64,000 bases of DNA from Sinorhizobium psoraleae (GTDB lineage Bacteria; Pseudomonadota; Alphaproteobacteria; Rhizobiales; Rhizobiaceae): positions 1,795,026 through 1,859,025 of the forward strand of contig NZ_JABEKV010000001.1 of NCBI RefSeq assembly GCF_013283645.1, given 5' to 3'. The notes beneath the pieces were generated by a model. It searched no databases, was not told the DNA's origin, and saw only the letters and a program-made list of their open reading frames with translations. A program made the translations under genes and the position numbers. Positions 16,928 through 25,765 of this stretch are shown here, piece by piece. How positions within the stretch are numbered: the stretch's first letter is position 1; every line of letters begins with the position of its first letter.

Positions 16928-17605
16928 TCAGGCGTGGTCAATAAGCGCGATCACGTCGTCGGTTGAACGCACATCGCCGAAGCTGCGATAGATGTTGTGA
17001 AGCGCGGCATTATGGTCCTGATCGCGTCTCGCTGCGGTGGCGTCGCCGACCACGATCACGCGAAATCCCGATGCAAAAGCGTCTCTTGCGGAGGATTCGC
17101 AGCATATGTTGGTGACCGCGCCGGTGATGACGACGTTTTCCATACCGCGGTCCCGGAGCGCCGCCGGCAGCGGCGAGGCGCCGGGGTAGAATGCGCTATA
17201 GGCGTTCTTCTCGAACAGGAGATCGCCCGCTTCGGGACGAAGGGCGGGCCACAGTCTTTCGGCGATCGGGCCGGACCCGCCGGACGTTCGAAACAGTTCC
17301 GCGATATCCTTGCCGAAGAACTCCTCCGCGAGCGCCGGATGGCGATGCTCCGGGGCGGGGACGATCCAGGAGACGACACCCCCGGCCGCCCGCAGGCAAT
17401 CGGCGATGCGCAGGATGTTGGGCACAATCCCCCGGCAATAGCCGTTCTGCTCCAGGAAGAACGGCACCATGTCGATCACGACCAGCGCCGTGCGGGCGGG
17501 CGCGATGCGCTCGAACGCATGCCGCCGGCCCCTTCGCTCCTCCTGGCGCGCGTATTCGCGCGGCTCGATGGCCCAGTTGTGGTATTTCGGCGGGGGATAT
17601 TCCAT
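16928..17605 (-). CDS. Isochorismatase-family cysteine hydrolase
   Basis: The 225-residue product has the isochorismatase triad: aspartate in ALVVIDMVPFF, lysine in LFEKNAYSAFYP, and cysteine in VITGAVTNICCESSARDA. The family includes nicotinamidases, N-carbamoyl hydrolases and isochorismatases; the substrate cannot be set from sequence. The ATG at 17605 has GGAG upstream and matches the MEYPPPKYHNW N-terminus; the frame remains open far upstream through another gene's antisense and is not coding there. It is on the same strand as the C45-family gene ending at 17752, with 146 bp between. Confidence 0.88.
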   Translation of the reverse strand: MEYPPPKYHNWAIEPREYARQEERRGRRHAFERIAPARTALVVIDMVPFFLEQNGYCRGIVPNILRIADCLRAAGGVVSWIVPAPEHRHPALAEEFFGKDIAELFRTSGGSGPIAERLWPALRPEAGDLLFEKNAYSAFYPGASPLPAALRDRGMENVVITGAVTNICCESSARDAFASGFRVIVVGDATAARRDQDHNAALHNIYRSFGDVRSTDDVIALIDHA

Positions 17606-17751
17606 GGACACGCTCCGGACGGATCGCCTGAGAGTTCGGGGCCGAATCTCGCGGCGTACGACATCATCGCACAGATTTGACGAGCACCGGGATGAGGGAG
17701 GACGTGGCCACGGCGAGGCATCCCGAGGGTGCCGGTGATCCATCGCAGGCA

Positions 17752-18726
17752 TCAGACCGGCGAAACAACCCGTTCGCCGTAGTGGTGCGTGTACTCGCCC
17801 GTTCCAAAGCTGTCGAAGCCCTGGGACCAGCGTTTTCCCGGCCAGATGTAGTCCACCCGGCCTTCGGCGAGCCGGTAAACGGCCGTGTAGAGCGTTGGGG
17901 AAGGGCCACGCGCGGAATAAAGCGGCGGCTCGAGAAAACGGTCGGTCAGCGTCGAAAGCGACATGGAAGGATCCTCCAGCGCTTGCAAAACCGCGAGCTG
18001 CCGTGCCAGCGAAGACGACGAGGGTCTTCCGGTCCGCTGGTGGTTCGTGCATGCCTTGAGGCGCGAGACGGTTGGTCGCTGGCCGGGGCCGAGGAGCAGG
18101 GTGGCATAGTGGCCGGAGCGGTCGAGCACGGTCACGTTCTGCGGGAGCGCCACCGGTATCCGGCACAAGGCCGCCACCGCCTCGCGCACCTGGCGGCAGG
18201 TCTCGAGCACGTAGCGGATGACGAGAATGATCGAGAAGCCGACGCCCTGGGCGCGGCTTCCGCCCAAGGTCACGCTGGCGACCAGTCCTTCCTCGTTCAT
18301 CCCGTCCAGGCATCCACCCCAGGGGCGCTGCGCCTTCGCAATCACTCTCAGGCCCGACCACGCGGTCATCTCGAAACGCTCGGAGACGATATCGGGCGGA
18401 TAATCGAAGTTGCGGATGAGCGCCGGACCTTCTTCTCCCAGCCAGACGGCCTGGCTGCACCCATAGCGCTCCGGCGCCGGGCGGTAATGGCTCAGCACCC
18501 GGTGGGCGACCTCATCATCTCCGACGAGGCCGCAGGCGTCGTCATAGTAAGGGATAAGCTCGGGCATGTGCTGCCACAGGGCGGCGCGACAGTCCCTGGC
18601 GTTCGGGGTCGATGCCACGGCGCGGCCGAAATACCATTTCTCGGCCTCGGCCCGGCCGGCGGTGAACCGGGACAGCCAAGCTTCCCCGGGCCGGTCCTCC
18701 CGCGCTGCGACGAACCTCTTGTACAT
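17752..18726 (-). CDS. Peptidase C45-family (acyltransferase/amidohydrolase) protein
   Basis: The 324-residue protein has the Ntn-hydrolase C45 core: a cysteine in ERYGCSQAVW that would become the N-terminal nucleophile after self-cleavage, IRNFDYPPD, and GCLDGMNEEGLVASV, then TNHQRT. Relatives are acyl-CoA:6-aminopenicillanate acyltransferases and fungal/bacterial acyl-amide hydrolases. The start is uncertain: ATG 18726 lacks a good ribosome binding site, while TTG 18765 has an AAGGAGG inside the upstream family P repeat but too far away. It may be co-transcribed with the isochorismatase-like gene downstream. Confidence 0.82.
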   Translation of the reverse strand: MYKRFVAAREDRPGEAWLSRFTAGRAEAEKWYFGRAVASTPNARDCRAALWQHMPELIPYYDDACGLVGDDEVAHRVLSHYRPAPERYGCSQAVWLGEEGPALIRNFDYPPDIVSERFEMTAWSGLRVIAKAQRPWGGCLDGMNEEGLVASVTLGGSRAQGVGFSIILVIRYVLETCRQVREAVAALCRIPVALPQNVTVLDRSGHYATLLLGPGQRPTVSRLKACTNHQRTGRPSSSSLARQLAVLQALEDPSMSLSTLTDRFLEPPLYSARGPSPTLYTAVYRLAEGRVDYIWPGKRWSQGFDSFGTGEYTHHYGERVVSPV

Positions 18727-18774
18727 GGCGGCAGGAGTATAAGGAGGGAAGGGGCCGGGTGGCAACGCAGACCC

Positions 18775-18878
18775 TACTACAGGCCTCCTTGAATCGGAGC
18801 CGATTCAAGGAAAAAAAGATGCAGCAGTTCAAAGTGCTACAGCGACTTTCGTGCGTCTGGGAAGACGCTCGGCGCCGC
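18775..18878. repeat. Palindromic mosaic repeat, family P (inverted copy)
   Basis: Inverted family P element: CTACTACAGGCCTCCTTGAA, palindrome TTGAATCGGAGCCGATTCAA, then GCAGTTCAAAGTGCTACAGC and the GCGTCTGGGAAGACGC hairpin followed by GGCGCCG. It lies between the SnoaL-like gene and the C45 gene. Confidence 0.8.
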
Positions 18879-18903
18879 CGTTGCCAGCCGCAAGAGCTGA
18901 ATG

Positions 18904-19353
18904 TCAATTGAACGTGTGCAGCTTGATTTTCAAGCTGCCGTCGGCCTGCCGCTCGAAAACATGCGTGGCAATTCCGCCCCACGGCTGGTCTTTGCCTTGA
19001 GCATCCTTGCCCTTGGCCGACCATTTTGCTGCGCCGTAGATCAATTTCTCGTCGCCGTCCGCCCTGATCACTTCGAGTTTGTGATCCGTGGCGCCCATGC
19101 CGAATATGCCGCTGAAAAACTTTTCGACGCCGGAAGGTCCTTCGACCACGTCGTGACTTGGGGGAAGAAGGAGCGCGTCCTCGGTATAGAAGGTGGCAAC
19201 CGCCTTGGCGTCCCCTTTTCCGAAGGCCTCGTCCCAAGCCGTGTAGGCGGCCTTGACATCGTCTTCAAGGGGACCGGCACGAACCTCCATCGACGCCATG
19301 GAGATGGAGCATGCTGCGAGCGCAATTCGCCAACCAACACGTGTCGTGAACAT
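18904..19353 (-). CDS. Exported SnoaL-like (NTF2-fold, DUF4440-type) protein
   Basis: The 149-residue protein has a signal peptide (about 1-26) and an NTF2-like cone fold: DDVKAAYTAWDEAFGKGDAK, FYTEDALLLPP, SGIFGMGATDHKLEV and a final strand DGSLKIKLHTFN. Members of the SgcJ/EcaC/DUF4440 group serve as hydrolases, isomerases or binding proteins. ATG 19353 follows an AGGAGGAGG. No operon partner is evident; the substrate is unknown. Confidence 0.85.
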   Translation of the reverse strand: MFTTRVGWRIALAACSISMASMEVRAGPLEDDVKAAYTAWDEAFGKGDAKAVATFYTEDALLLPPSHDVVEGPSGVEKFFSGIFGMGATDHKLEVIRADGDEKLIYGAAKWSAKGKDAQGKDQPWGGIATHVFERQADGSLKIKLHTFN

Positions 19354-19602
19354 GGCTTTCCTCCTCCTGATTGTTATTATGCCCCTGGGAAGTTCATAAT
19401 ATACCTCTGTTCGCCTTGAGGCGACGTCAGAGGCACGGATCGTCGAAAACTATGATGCCGTTCAAGCTTTCGATTGCAGACCCGCGTCAAGGTCGGGGTT
19501 GTGGGTTCCCGGGACAGGGCTAACTGCCGCGCTCCACTCCGTTGCGGACCGTTGAGATCGGCCGAAGCTCGCTCGGCCGGCCCGTTTCTTAAAGGAAGAG
19601 CC

Positions 19603-20109
19603 ATGCCTTTAGTCATTCTGATTGGCGCTTCAGGGTCGGGAAAAACGACGATCGCCCAGGCCATCCAGGATCGCCATGCCGAGAGTGTCGACGTCTTTTA
19701 TTTCGATCGGGTCGGCGTGCCATCGCTCGAGCAGATGATCGCCGAATACGGGTCAGCCGAGGGCTGGCAGCGCGCCATGACCATCGCGTGGATGATGAAG
19801 CTTGCGCAACCCGTCAAATCCGGAGGCAGCGTGCTATTCGAAGGCCAGACACGCGTTTCCTTTCTCGCAGACGGAGCGTCCGCCGCCGGTGGTTTCAGTT
19901 ATCTGCCGATTCTCGTGGACTGCGATGATGAAACCAGATCGAAGCGCCTGACGGTCGACCGAGAGCAAGCTGAACTGGCGACCGAAGACATGATGAACTG
20001 GGCGCGATATTTGCGGTACGAGGCCAGGAGGAGCGGCTGCGAAATACTCGACACGTCCTCGCTCTCGCTGGATGAAAGCATTTCATACGTCATGACCAGG
20101 CTGCGTTGA
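19603..20109 (+). CDS. P-loop kinase-like AAA protein
   Basis: The 168-residue protein begins MPLVILIGASGSGKTTIAQA, a Walker A, with a later VDCDDETRSKRLTVDRE segment typical of the lid region of small kinases. It resembles gluconate/adenylylsulfate-kinase-like proteins of unknown substrate. The ATG at 19603 is preceded by AAAGGAAG. It is the second such small P-loop protein in the window (the other is 11718-12260), but the two are not close in sequence. Confidence 0.82.
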   Translation: MPLVILIGASGSGKTTIAQAIQDRHAESVDVFYFDRVGVPSLEQMIAEYGSAEGWQRAMTIAWMMKLAQPVKSGGSVLFEGQTRVSFLADGASAAGGFSYLPILVDCDDETRSKRLTVDREQAELATEDMMNWARYLRYEARRSGCEILDTSSLSLDESISYVMTRLR

Positions 20110-20255
20110 GCGGTCTAACGCTCTGTATCCCAATATGTCCAAGCGGCCGGCCGCTACACAGGCTTTCAAATCGGCTGGGCGCCAAAACATTGGAGATACA
20201 TGTCGGCCGTCTTTTGTGACCGTAAGTCATCCGGTCACCGAAGAGGTCAACGACC

Positions 20256-20705
20256 ATGTTCATCAGGACACTTGCGGCAGCCGCCGCTGCCGCCGTGCTC
20301 GCCACGAGCGCTTTCGCAGAAGGCTCGGGAGAGGGCCGCCCGGCGCCGGTGTTCTTTCCCATCAAGAACGAGCCGCCGCCGAAGCTGATCGTGGAGCCGC
20401 CGCTTGCCGGGGCGCTCGCGCGCGGCGCCGTGCTCATCCCGTACCGGACCGAGAACTTCCGCATCGTATCGGTGTTCGGGGCGGGCGCCAGCACCGTGTC
20501 TCCACGGGTCGGGCATCTGCATGTCACCGTCGATGACTCGCCCTGGCGCTGGGCGGAAACGGGCGACACCAGCACGGTTGTCGTGGTCGGGCTGCCGCCC
20601 GGCGAGCACAAGGTGCGGCTCGAACTGGCGAGCCCCGAGCACCAGGTCTTCACCGGAGAAACGGTGGCGTTCACCGTGCCCGAGACTGCGGCCCACCCGC
20701 ATTGA
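20256..20705 (+). CDS. DUF6130 family exported protein (copy A)
   Basis: The 149-residue product has a signal peptide (about 1-21, ending SAFA) and an all-beta domain with the signature NEPPPKLIVEPPLAGAL, VGHLHVTVDDSPWRWA, and LPPGEHKVRLEL, ending TFTVP-like. A paralogue at 52395-52859 shares each of these blocks. The histidine/tryptophan core GHLHVTVDD...W and the GEHKVRL strand suggest a cupredoxin- or Ig-like binding domain (inference). The function is unknown. Confidence 0.85.
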   Translation: MFIRTLAAAAAAAVLATSAFAEGSGEGRPAPVFFPIKNEPPPKLIVEPPLAGALARGAVLIPYRTENFRIVSVFGAGASTVSPRVGHLHVTVDDSPWRWAETGDTSTVVVVGLPPGEHKVRLELASPEHQVFTGETVAFTVPETAAHPH

Positions 20706-20750
20706 AGGCTGTGCAATCTAGATCAACGATAGAGGTATCGGAGACTGGCA

Positions 20751-21020
20751 ATGAGAAGTTTTTTCAGAGCGGCATGGCAGACGAAGAACGGAAGGCGCAG
20801 GCGGACCGCATTCAGGCGATGGCGAGGACAAATGATCAAGCCCCCGGGAATCATTGCCGCGGCGGAAATTTGGCGGCAACTCCGACTGGCTTTGACGAAG
20901 GCCGAACGGGAGGAGACCGGCGCCGCGGCAAGGCGCCCCGATTTCAATCCGGAAATTCCGAGAACATTCGATCCGGTGAGGGTGCCCACGCCGCCGCTCG
21001 CTTTGAATTGTTTGTACTGA
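20751..21020 (+). CDS. Possible small basic protein
   Basis: An 89-residue frame starts with ATG after GGAGA and reads MRSFFRAAWQTKNGRRRRTA, then IIAAAEIWRQLRLALTKAER, ending in a proline-rich tail. Amphipathic character and a ribosome binding site argue for a real gene; lack of recognised homology and an overlapping frame from 20702 argue against. It lies 45 bp after the DUF6130 gene. Confidence 0.35.
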   Translation: MRSFFRAAWQTKNGRRRRTAFRRWRGQMIKPPGIIAAAEIWRQLRLALTKAEREETGAAARRPDFNPEIPRTFDPVRVPTPPLALNCLY

Positions 21021-21037
21021 CCTCGGCAGCCGGCAGC

Positions 21038-21541
21038 CTATTGCAGGATCCTGTTCGTCATCAGCCATTTCGCAGAGCGGGGCCATGCGTGGTTCGCACC
21101 CATGCGAAGATTGGTGAAGCCCTGCGAAACCGGCTTCCCGGTTTCAGCGTCAAGGATGCGGATGAACATGGTGTGCTCTGTTCGGTTGACGCGCGTCACG
21201 ACGCCCAGCAAGGCAAGTGACGCGCCGTGCTCCCTGGCGATCTTGCCCTCACAGCCCCCGCAGTTGCGCAATCCGTGCGGCGCCGCCTGCTCATCCAATT
21301 CGGGCGCATCGATGACGGCAAAGCGCCCGGACTTCGACAGCATGTCCTTCGCAACTTGCTCGGACTCGGACAGATAGCGCCGGTCGTGTTCGTCCGGGGG
21401 AATTATTCCTGCCCCGGCGCTCTTGTCTTCCAATTCGAAGGGAAACACCTCGATTGCCATCGGCTTTGCCTGCTGAGCCTGCGCAAATGAACAGGTGCCC
21501 GCAAGCAGCGTCATCACGACAGTCAACGTGCGAATACGCAT
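21038..21541 (-). CDS. DUF2380-family exported protein
   Basis: The 167-residue protein has a signal peptide (about 1-22) and the DUF2380 pattern: IEVFPFELEDKSAGAGI near the N-terminus, a SEQVAKDMLSKSGRFAVID block, GLRNCGGCEGKIAREHGASL, and a C-terminal NLRMGANHAWPRSAKWL. Members are predicted periplasmic proteins related to the TolB N-terminal fold and are common in rhizobia; the role is unknown. ATG 21541 has GGGAGGA upstream. Confidence 0.85.
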   Translation of the reverse strand: MRIRTLTVVMTLLAGTCSFAQAQQAKPMAIEVFPFELEDKSAGAGIIPPDEHDRRYLSESEQVAKDMLSKSGRFAVIDAPELDEQAAPHGLRNCGGCEGKIAREHGASLALLGVVTRVNRTEHTMFIRILDAETGKPVSQGFTNLRMGANHAWPRSAKWLMTNRILQ

Positions 21542-22055
21542 GGTCGTCCTCCCGTCAATGTGACCGCCATTGTACACGGCTGCCGCATGTTTCCTTAGCC
21601 GTCTCACGGACAAAGGTGCAGCAGGCGCTACAGCGCGTCTGATCCCGGTACAGGGCAGCAGCCTGCCGCGCCTCGTCGGTTGCGTACGGAGCGGGCGCGC
21701 GGCGCTTCAGGCGCGTGACGGCTTCGGCGAGCGCGAGCGCCGCGAAGCGCTTCGTATCAAACTGTGTCCGACCGGCATTCGCCCGGCAATCGCTTACACA
21801 GCGACCCCCATCCCGAAACATCCGAGATACGTAAGGAGCGCGATATGTGCCTCGACGGGCGGTTCGGGTAATCAGGCCTCGGCATCGCCCTGGGGGAAGG
21901 ACGCGGACGGACCCTCCTGACGTCCGCGTCCTCACCCTTGGACGTTAAGGAGCTGTGTCGGCGACGGCGGGTGTCCGAAATCGCTGCATATATGACATTT
22001 GAGACATCGGCGCTTCGCCCTAGTATCGAAGCAGTTCAACCAAATGGAGCCTGTC
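21542..22055. other. Intergenic region, weak coding signal only
   Basis: A 514-bp gap between divergent genes. A minus-strand frame across about 21555-21815 has some coding character (for example FDTKRFAALALAEAVTRLKR) but no family and no clear start, so I do not call it. The right end carries the leader of the SDR gene. Confidence 0.4.
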
Positions 22056-22856
22056 ATGACCCAGAACTCGAAAGGTACCGCGCTGATCACCGGCGCTTCC
22101 TCCGGCATCGGGGCGATCTATGCCGATCGCCTCGCGCGCAGAGGCTATGATCTGATCCTTGTCGCTCGCAACAAGGCACGCCTCGATCAACTGGCCAAGC
22201 GCCTCAGCGACGAGACCGGCCGCTCTGTCGAAGTGGTTGCGGCGGACCTCGGCGACCGGGCCGATCTCGCCCGCATCGAGACGGTGCTTCGGACCGACGC
22301 CAGCATCACCACGCTGGTCAACAATGCCGGCGTCGGCGCGACCGGGCCGCTCTTGGCCTCCGATGTCGACAAGATGGAAGAGATGATCACGCTGAACGTC
22401 ACCGCGCTGACACGGCTGAGCTACGCCGCGGTGCCGGGCTTCGTGGCACGTGGCGCCGGCACCATCATCAACATCGCTTCGATCGTCGGCATCGCGCCGG
22501 AAGTGCTGAACGGCGTCTACGGCGGCTCAAAGGCCTTCGTGCTCGCCTTCACCCTGTCGCTGCAGAAGGAGCTTGCCGACACGAACATCCGCATCCAGGC
22601 CGTGCTTCCGGGCGCGACGGCAACCGATTTCTGGGGCCTCGCCGGCACGCCTCTGGAGCATGTGCCGAGCGAGATCGTCATGCGCGCCGAGGACATGGTC
22701 GACGCCGCGCTTGCCGGCTTCGATCTTGGCGAGCGGATCACCATTCCCTCGCTGCCGGACGCAGGCGATTGGGAAGCCTACGAGGCGGCGCGCCAGAAGC
22801 TCATACCGAACCTCTCCTTGAGCGTGCCCGCCGCGCGGTACCTGTCCGTGGGCTGA
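22056..22856 (+). CDS. Short-chain dehydrogenase/reductase
   Basis: The 266-residue classical SDR has the cofactor motif ALITGASSGIGAIYADRLA, NNAGVG, the catalytic serine in IINIASIVG, and YGGSKAFV as the YxxxK site. It is an NAD(P)(H)-dependent oxidoreductase of unspecified substrate. ATG 22056 has GGAG at 6-base spacing; an upstream ATG at 22044 overlaps that site. No regulator is adjacent. Confidence 0.92.
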   Translation: MTQNSKGTALITGASSGIGAIYADRLARRGYDLILVARNKARLDQLAKRLSDETGRSVEVVAADLGDRADLARIETVLRTDASITTLVNNAGVGATGPLLASDVDKMEEMITLNVTALTRLSYAAVPGFVARGAGTIINIASIVGIAPEVLNGVYGGSKAFVLAFTLSLQKELADTNIRIQAVLPGATATDFWGLAGTPLEHVPSEIVMRAEDMVDAALAGFDLGERITIPSLPDAGDWEAYEAARQKLIPNLSLSVPAARYLSVG

Positions 22857-22892
22857 CCCCGCCGTCCGCGTCCTTCGAATTGCAGGAGCCCC

Positions 22893-22978
22893 CGTCGGCG
22901 GCGAGCCGCCGACGCTAGCAAACCTCTCCGGCGGCGTGCCGCCGGCCCCACAGAGCATGTCGGCGGCGTGCCGCCGAC
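22893..22978. repeat. Three consecutive GC-rich perfect hairpins
   Basis: Three near-identical hairpins follow the SDR gene: CGTCGGCGGC-GA-GCCGCCGACG (22893-22914), CCGGCGGC-GT-GCCGCCGG (22928-22945) and GTCGGCGGC-GT-GCCGCCGAC (22959-22978). Starts are about 31-35 bp apart. They may be a REP-like cluster or a terminator; a protein reading also exists (repeats of RRRAAD type) but is unlikely. Confidence 0.75.
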
Positions 22979-23002
22979 CCCTCACGGAACAGGAGAATGA
23001 CC

Positions 23003-23212
23003 ATGCCCGGAGTCTTTTCGCTGATTGGCAAGCGCCATTATCTTGCGGCCACCGCCTATGCCGGCGGCATCATGAACACGGCCGTGTCCTCGGCGCGGCT
23101 CTATTGGGAAAACAAGTCCGCGTTCTTTGCTCCGAAGGGTGTTACCATACCCGTCGCTGTCAGAGCGGGACGAGGAAAAGTGTCTGCGGTTTTCCGCCCG
23201 CATCCGCGCTGA
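23003..23212 (+). CDS. Possible small protein (69 residues)
   Basis: The frame begins MPGVFSLIGKRHYLAATAYA after a well-placed AGGAG and continues GGIMNTAVSSARLYWENKSA before a basic tail. The good ribosome binding site and varied composition suggest a real or recently truncated gene; no family recognised. It lies just after the triple hairpin. Confidence 0.35.
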   Translation: MPGVFSLIGKRHYLAATAYAGGIMNTAVSSARLYWENKSAFFAPKGVTIPVAVRAGRGKVSAVFRPHPR

Positions 23213-23519
23213 CTTCCTAGAATCGATCACGTTTATGATTCGGGTCGATCCGACCCAAATCACGTGATGCAGTGCCTTTCCGGACGAACCAAGCACCCGC
23301 GTTCCTGGGCAGAAAAGCGTTTCCCAAGCTCATTCACTACAACCGGCTCGAGAAGGGCGGACACTTTGCCGCCTGGGAAAGAGCGGGAGGTCTTCGCGGA
23401 GGAGATCCGAGCCGGATTCAGGTCGTTGCGTAAGTCGATTTGAGAAAACACGAGTTGAGAAAAACAGGGGCGCGCGTGCGCGTACTCGCCGCCGCCCTTC
23501 CGAATTCAAGGAGAAAACC
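23213..23519. other. Intergenic region upstream of the VOC gene
   Basis: Nothing coding was recognised. A near-palindrome (TCACGTTTATGATTCGGG with AATCACGTGATG) is at about 23227-23270. A short ribosome binding site (AAGGAG) precedes the VOC gene at 23520. Confidence 0.4.
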
Positions 23520-24143
23520 ATGACAACTGAAACCAGCAGCGAGAGAACCGTGGACTTCAAGCTCGAGGTCGTCGTCATCCCCGTTTCCGACATCGACCGC
23601 TCGAAACGCTTTTACAGCGATCTCGGCTGGAGGCTCGACGCCGACTTCGTCGTCGGCGACACGTTCCGGGGCGTCCAGTTCACGCCTCCGGGCTCGCCCG
23701 CTTCGATCCATTTCGGCAAGGGCATCACGTCAGCCGCGCCGGGCTCGGCAAGCGGCATGTATCTCGTCGTCCCGGACATCGAGGCGGCGCGCGCCGACCT
23801 CATCGGCCGCGGCGCCGAGGTGAGCGAAATCTTCCACCGCGCCGGCCCGGGACAACCGGCGACGAGAGGCCGGGATCCGGAGCGGCGCAGCTACTTCTCC
23901 TACGCCACGTTCAGCGATCCCGACGGTAACAGCTGGCTCTTGCAGGAGGTCACGACGCGCTTCCCCGGACGCGTCGACCCGGGCGCCACCACATTCGCCT
24001 CGGCCGCCGATCTCGCCAATGCGTTCCGCCGCGCGGAGACCGCCCACGGCGAATACGAGAAGCAGCTCGGCCACCGGGACGAGGACTGGCCCACCTGGTA
24101 TGCCGACCACATGGTCCGGGAGCAGAGCGGCGCGACCGCATGA
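23520..24143 (+). CDS. VOC (glyoxalase/bleomycin-resistance fold) protein
   Basis: The 207-residue protein contains one VOC module (about 14-145): VVVIPVSDIDRSKRFYSDLG, then MYLVVPDIEAARADLIGRGA and FSDPDGNSWLLQEV with a conserved glutamate. A C-terminal extension (about 150-207) includes HGEYEKQLGHRDEDWPTWYA, a tail often seen in rhizobial VOC proteins. Family members are dioxygenases, isomerases or resistance proteins; the substrate is unknown. Confidence 0.9.
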   Translation: MTTETSSERTVDFKLEVVVIPVSDIDRSKRFYSDLGWRLDADFVVGDTFRGVQFTPPGSPASIHFGKGITSAAPGSASGMYLVVPDIEAARADLIGRGAEVSEIFHRAGPGQPATRGRDPERRSYFSYATFSDPDGNSWLLQEVTTRFPGRVDPGATTFASAADLANAFRRAETAHGEYEKQLGHRDEDWPTWYADHMVREQSGATA

Positions 24144-24539
24144 TGAGCGGCCGCGGCGGTTCGCCGAGGTGAGCCGCGGTCAACACCCGCGGGCTGCGCG
24201 GCCCGCGGGAGGACATGAACATCGGCCTTCCTGCCGCGACTGCAGGCAGGCTTGCACAGGGCCCGCATCGCGGAAGTTGCCGGCGAAGTGACTTTCCATC
24301 TACCGTGATCCCATTCTGGCCCTTCCAGGGAACAGGCAGCAGGCGGACCGAGGCAAAGCGCCCGGCCCGCGGACATCGACACGGCCTTCCACTGTGTCCG
24401 TCGGCGATTACATCCGCTTACAAAAGTCCCGCCCGGCCGACACATCGGCAATACACGCCCGCACTCAAATGACGACGCTCCTTCGAAGACGAAGGCCAGA
24501 CCGAAACAAATAGCCAGACACAATGGAAGGACGACGCTT
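24144..24539. other. Intergenic region, nothing recognised
   Basis: This 396-bp gap has only short unconvincing frames. The ribosome binding site AAGGAC for the cupin gene lies at its right end. Confidence 0.5.
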
Positions 24540-24941
24540 ATGAAAACCACTCGGATCATCGCGGCTGCGCTGCTGATCGTCGGCAGCGGATTGATGCTCG
24601 ACGGGGCCGCGGCCCAGCAGCCCGGAATCCACCGCACCGATCTTATCAAGAACGATCTGGGCGTTCCCGGACGCGAGACCCTTCAGGTGCGCGTCGACTT
24701 CGAACCGGGCGCCGTCTCGATCAAGCATTCCCATCCGGGCGAAGAGGTCGCCTATGTGCTCGAAGGCTCGCTGGAGTATCAGCTCGAGGGCAGGGCGCCC
24801 GTGACGCTGAAGGCCGGCGAGGCCCTGTTCATCCCGGCCGGCGTGGCCCATGTGGCGAAGAACGTCGGCAACGGCAAGGCCTCGGAACTCGCGACCTATA
24901 TCGTCGACAAGGGCACGCCGCTCGTCGTTCCGGTCGAGTGA
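24540..24941 (+). CDS. Exported cupin-domain protein
   Basis: The 133-residue protein has a signal peptide (about 1-25, ending AAAQQ) and a conserved cupin barrel: motif 1 KHSHPGEEVAYVLEGSLEYQ with two histidines and a glutamate, and motif 2 LFIPAGVAHVAKN with the third histidine. A metal site is therefore intact. Such small periplasmic cupins are widespread and mostly uncharacterised. Confidence 0.88.
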   Translation: MKTTRIIAAALLIVGSGLMLDGAAAQQPGIHRTDLIKNDLGVPGRETLQVRVDFEPGAVSIKHSHPGEEVAYVLEGSLEYQLEGRAPVTLKAGEALFIPAGVAHVAKNVGNGKASELATYIVDKGTPLVVPVE

Positions 24942-25255
24942 GCTCGTCCTCGATGCATTGTGGAAGCGTGCGGCGCGGCGTCTCCCGCGCCGCGTCTGCG
25001 CCGTGAATGACGCGCAATTGGGTAGCAACTGCCACCGGTCCCCCCGGTCGTTCCCTTACACGCTTGCACCTTCGCTCGGTCTTGCTGGCAAAGTGAAAAA
25101 GGATCAAATTGATCTTTGATGCCTGTTCATCGGGGAATGTCAGATAACCAGCGCCGGGAAGTCGGCAACTTTCTGCCTGGCGGAGAAATTACCCGCTCCG
25201 TCAGGGAGAAACATTGATGGTGAATGAACTGCGATGATTCTCAGGAGTTCACAAA
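24942..25255. other. Intergenic region, nothing coding
   Basis: About 314 bp. A near-perfect palindrome around GGATCAAATTGATCTTTG lies at about 25090-25107; otherwise no recognised feature. Confidence 0.45.
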
Positions 25256-25750
25256 ATGGCAAGCACCAAACGGCCCTATGACGAGTCACTTTTGCGGAAG
25301 GCCTTCGATGTGGCGCGGCGTTCGCGCGAAGGCGGGGACCACCCGTTCGGTTCGATTCTCGCCGACCGTGATGGCAATGTCTTACTGGAACAGTGCAATG
25401 GCTACAGTTCGGAAGGTGGCGACCGCACGGCCCACGCGGAGCGGCTTCTCGCAACGCGCGCCGGCAAAGCCTATGATCTGGATTTTCTTGCCGGATGCAC
25501 GATGTACACGTCCGCGGAGCCATGCGCCATGTGCTCAGGCGCGATCTATTGGGCAGGCATAGGGCGCGTCGTGTTTGGCCTTTCCGAGAGAGAGATGAAA
25601 CAACAGATCGGCGACAGCCAGGAAAATCCGACGCTCGATCTGCCCTGCCACATCGTGTTCGCGGCCGGTCAGCGCCCAACGGAAGTCGTCGGCCCCATGC
25701 TTGCGGACGAGGCGGCGAAACTCCACGAAGAATACTGGTCTCGCCGCTGA
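25256..25750 (+). CDS. Nucleoside deaminase (CDA/guanine-deaminase type)
   Basis: The 164-residue zinc enzyme has the deaminase site H60-A-E62 and P89-C90-x-x-C93 (TAHAERL ... SAEPCAMCSGAIYWAG). It resembles guanine deaminases and TadA-like nucleoside deaminases; the extended C-terminus (VGPMLADEAAKLHEEYW) is closer to guanine/nucleoside deaminases than to tRNA deaminase. AGGAG precedes the ATG. It ends 15 bp from the convergent DUF6494 gene. Confidence 0.92.
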   Translation: MASTKRPYDESLLRKAFDVARRSREGGDHPFGSILADRDGNVLLEQCNGYSSEGGDRTAHAERLLATRAGKAYDLDFLAGCTMYTSAEPCAMCSGAIYWAGIGRVVFGLSEREMKQQIGDSQENPTLDLPCHIVFAAGQRPTEVVGPMLADEAAKLHEEYWSRR

Positions 25751-25765
25751 TGGCCCTTCTGCTTC

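Noticed and set aside
21555..21935. 126-residue minus-strand frame
   Set aside because: Some protein-like composition but no clear start, ribosome binding site or recognised family, and an Arg/Ser/Gly-rich ending.
22893..22978. CRISPR-like array from the three hairpins
   Set aside because: Only three units, each itself palindromic, with very short and unequal spacers and no cas genes.
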